From Aquatica leii (taxonomy: Eukaryota; Arthropoda; Insecta; Coleoptera; Lampyridae), in assembly GCA_035610365.1 (NCBI GenBank), contig CM069432.1:19778354-19842353 (forward strand): a stretch of 64,000 nucleotides of DNA, given 5' to 3'. A program made the position numbers and the translations under genes. Shown in pieces: positions 61,830 through 64,000 of this stretch (position 1 is its first letter; every line of letters begins with the position of its first letter). The notes beneath the pieces are model-generated. The model was not told the DNA's origin, did no database searches, and worked only from the letters and a program-made list of their open reading frames with translations.

Positions 61830-64000
61830 TCTTAATATATAAGTTTAACTTTATTTGTTGCTTACGCTTACAAATTGGTTCGTGCTTCCCCTATTTACAA
61901 TTACAACATTACAATATATTTACATTTTTTGCATTTTTTTTTAAATACATTTCATTATCCCTCTTCTCCTCTTAACTTTTCTTCTTCCATCCACTCCGCT
62001 CCATTTCCGTTTTCGTCTAAGATTTCCTCTATTTTCATAACCTCTTCTCTTAATTCTCTGCATTTATCTCTCATGTGGTTAAGGTCCTCCGTCTCTTCTC
62101 TACATAGTCTGCACATCTTTCTTCTTCTTTTTTCCAGTATTTGTGACCTAACTCCTCGTTCCCACATCTGAATCGTGGTATCATTTTTTTTCTTTTTGTT
62201 GCTTTTATTTCCTATATCTTTTAAATATTCTGGTACCCCTTCACCCTTGATATCCTTATAATTCCTATTATACCTTCCCTCTTTTATCCTTATCCATCTT
62301 TCTTGTTTTACCCTCCTGCCCATACTTCACTTTTCCTTCCTTTATCTCTTTCCAACATTCTTGCAGTATTTTGCATTATGTTCTTTCCCTCAGTTCTTTC
62401 TCGTATTTTATGGCCCTTTTTCCTGTCTCTACTCTTATTTTTGCTACCTGCACCTCCTCTCTCACAATATACCCCGATGTATCTCTGTCCAGTCCCAAAA
62501 CCCATCTCCAGTATTTTTCCTGTAGCCCCTCTACTTTCCTCCACTCCTTCCAGCCCCATATTTTCGTCACATATATCACCACCCTCTTTATTAACTTTCC
62601 AAACAACAACTTTCATTTTCTATATCCATCTCGAATACCTTTTCCCCCACACCCTATTATTAACCTGTTTCCTTTCCTCACTCTTTCCTTTATGTGTTCT
62701 CCCTCCTTATTATCCTGCATCATCGTGTAGCTTAGGTATGAAAATTCCTTCACTTACTGCACTTCCTCATCCCTTTATTTCCACTCCACTCCTCTCCTTT
62801 TCTTTTCCCCCATCCTTTTCTAAATACCATTATTTTTGTTTTCTCCGTGTTTACTTCCATTTCTTTTTTTTAATGTATTTTTCCAAAGTTGTCATCATCA
62901 TTTCCTTTTCCTCATTAACCACCAACACAATGTCATCCGCATATGGCAACGACCATACCTCCGCTTTCCCTGCCACTATCTCTCCTGTCTGTTGTCCTCT
63001 CATTGTCTCCTCCAGATCCCCCGTATATACTGCGAACAGGCTTGGGCTCAGTGGGCATCCCTGTCTCAACCCTCTCTTTGTAATGAATTTCTCGCTCTCT
63101 TGCCTATTCACTTTGACCCTGCTCCTTGTTTCTTCGTAGATTTCCTCTCTATTTTGTCTATTATTCTTTCATTGATTTTTTTTCTCTTCATGTAATCCCA
63201 CAGTTTTTCCCTGCTCACTCTGTCAATGCGGCTTTTAGATCTACGAATAGTGTCACCATTTTCCCTCTTTTTTTCTAGCTCTCTATTCGCCAAGTGTTTT
63301 AGTATATATATGTTGTCTATCACTCTTCTTCCTTTTCTGAATCCCGCTTGTCCGTCTAGTACCAAACTTTTTTCCCATATTTCCTTCTGTAGTCTTCTTT
63401 GTAGTACTGTCGCATATAGTTTGTATGCCGTGCTTAATAATGTTACCCCTCTGTAATTCTTGACTTTATTTCTTTCTCCTTTTTTATGGATCGGGCATAT
63501 TATTTCCTCTCTCCATCTCTCCGGGAATCCTTCCCCTTTCCATATTTTATTTAGTATTTCCGTCATCCTTTTTGCTACATTTTCTTCCCCGTATACCCAC
63601 TCTTCGCCTTGTATTCAATCTGTACTCCCCTTCCTCCTATGTACGTATATTTCCCCATTCCTTCTTCTACTCTGTTCCCATTCATTATTTCCCCACCCTT
63701 TTTCGTTGCACATTTCCAGCAGTTTTTCTCCCTCTTTATTTATCACCTTGTCCTTTGTTTGTCTCTTTCCCGTCCCTTTTCTTTCTTGTATTCCCCCTCT
63801 TCCCCTATTCTTGCGTTGAAGTCCCCTCCTACTATTATCAATCCTTCTTCCCTCTCTTCTATCATCTCTTCTATGTTTTTCTTTGTCTCTTTCATTCTAC
63901 TGCTATAAACCGTCACTACTTTTATTTGTGTTTTCCCACTGTATGTTCCTTTTTACAACTCTTCTTCTCTGTTGCACTTTCTGTTTCTTTTCCTAACTCA
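61830..64000 (-). mobile_element. LINE with EN, RT and zinc tail, I/Jockey-like
   Basis: A minus-strand non-LTR retrotransposon that continues past the window end. The endonuclease motif GGDFNARIG lies at about 63,803-63,838. RT follows with KNYRGVTLLSTAYKLYATVL and DGQAGFRKGRRVIDNIYIL (63,566-63,230), then RGLRQGCPLSPSLFAVYTGD and the catalytic YADDIVLVV at about 62,925-62,950. The C-terminal part has KIWGWKEWRKVEGLQEKYWR (about 62,560) and a Cys/His motif CRLCREETEDLNHMRDKC (about 62,105). The 3' tail holds AATAAA on the minus strand (61,850-61,855). Two compensating frame changes near 63,230-63,250 destroy the FVDLKAAFD-type motif, and another near 63,110 splits RT, so the copy is dead. 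The clade is not certain. Confidence 0.8.

Noticed and set aside
62303-63139. 278-codon plus-strand frame rich in Ser, Leu, Phe and Pro
   Set aside because: It is antisense to the LINE coding strand, whose purine-rich bias produces long pyrimidine-rich frames on the other strand.

Overview
This is an AT-rich eukaryotic window, almost certainly from an insect. It holds two single-copy host genes with short introns (several of 45-55 bp), several insect-type retrotransposons (Ty3/gypsy, BEL/Pao, R1-like and I/Jockey-like LINEs) and very large satellite arrays. The short introns would fit a beetle, but I cannot fix the order from sequence alone.

Layout. 1-27,977 is one continuous satellite array. 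It has about 12 units of 342-345 bp (1-4,132) in two interleaved variants, then 68 units of about 348-354 bp (4,133-27,977). It runs directly into about 3 kb of 7-bp GGACCAA minisatellite (27,978-30,942), which runs directly into 36 nearly perfect copies of a 46-bp repeat (30,943-32,608). A mostly unassigned stretch (32,609-34,249) holds a diverged dispersed direct repeat. A second satellite of about 330 bp fills 34,250-50,517. It is homologous to the first satellite but lies in the opposite orientation. A young Ty3/gypsy LTR element (38,787-45,253) sits inside this second array. It has near-identical LTRs, a 4-bp target duplication and, downstream of integrase, a captured TARG1/OARD1-like macro domain followed by a CCCH zinc finger. 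This element is the most unusual thing in the window.

The gene-bearing part lies at 53,288-56,155. TATDN1 (minus strand, six exons, 301 aa) and FAM20B (plus strand, four exons, 407 aa) are divergent neighbours with only 42 bp between their start codons, so they probably share a bidirectional promoter. All inferred splice junctions are GT-AG and keep frame, and both predicted proteins match the usual family length.

The flanks of the genes are repeat debris. On the left is a degenerate R1-like LINE (50,518-51,862) and a GC-richer stretch that may be its 5' region. On the right are a duplicated intergenic repeat (56,200-57,030), a decayed BEL/Pao element (57,034-61,073, minus strand) and two LINE copies of one family, apparently nested (61,074-64,000, minus strand). 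The two host genes show no sign of working with the repeats. The window looks like the edge between a heterochromatic satellite block and a small gene island.
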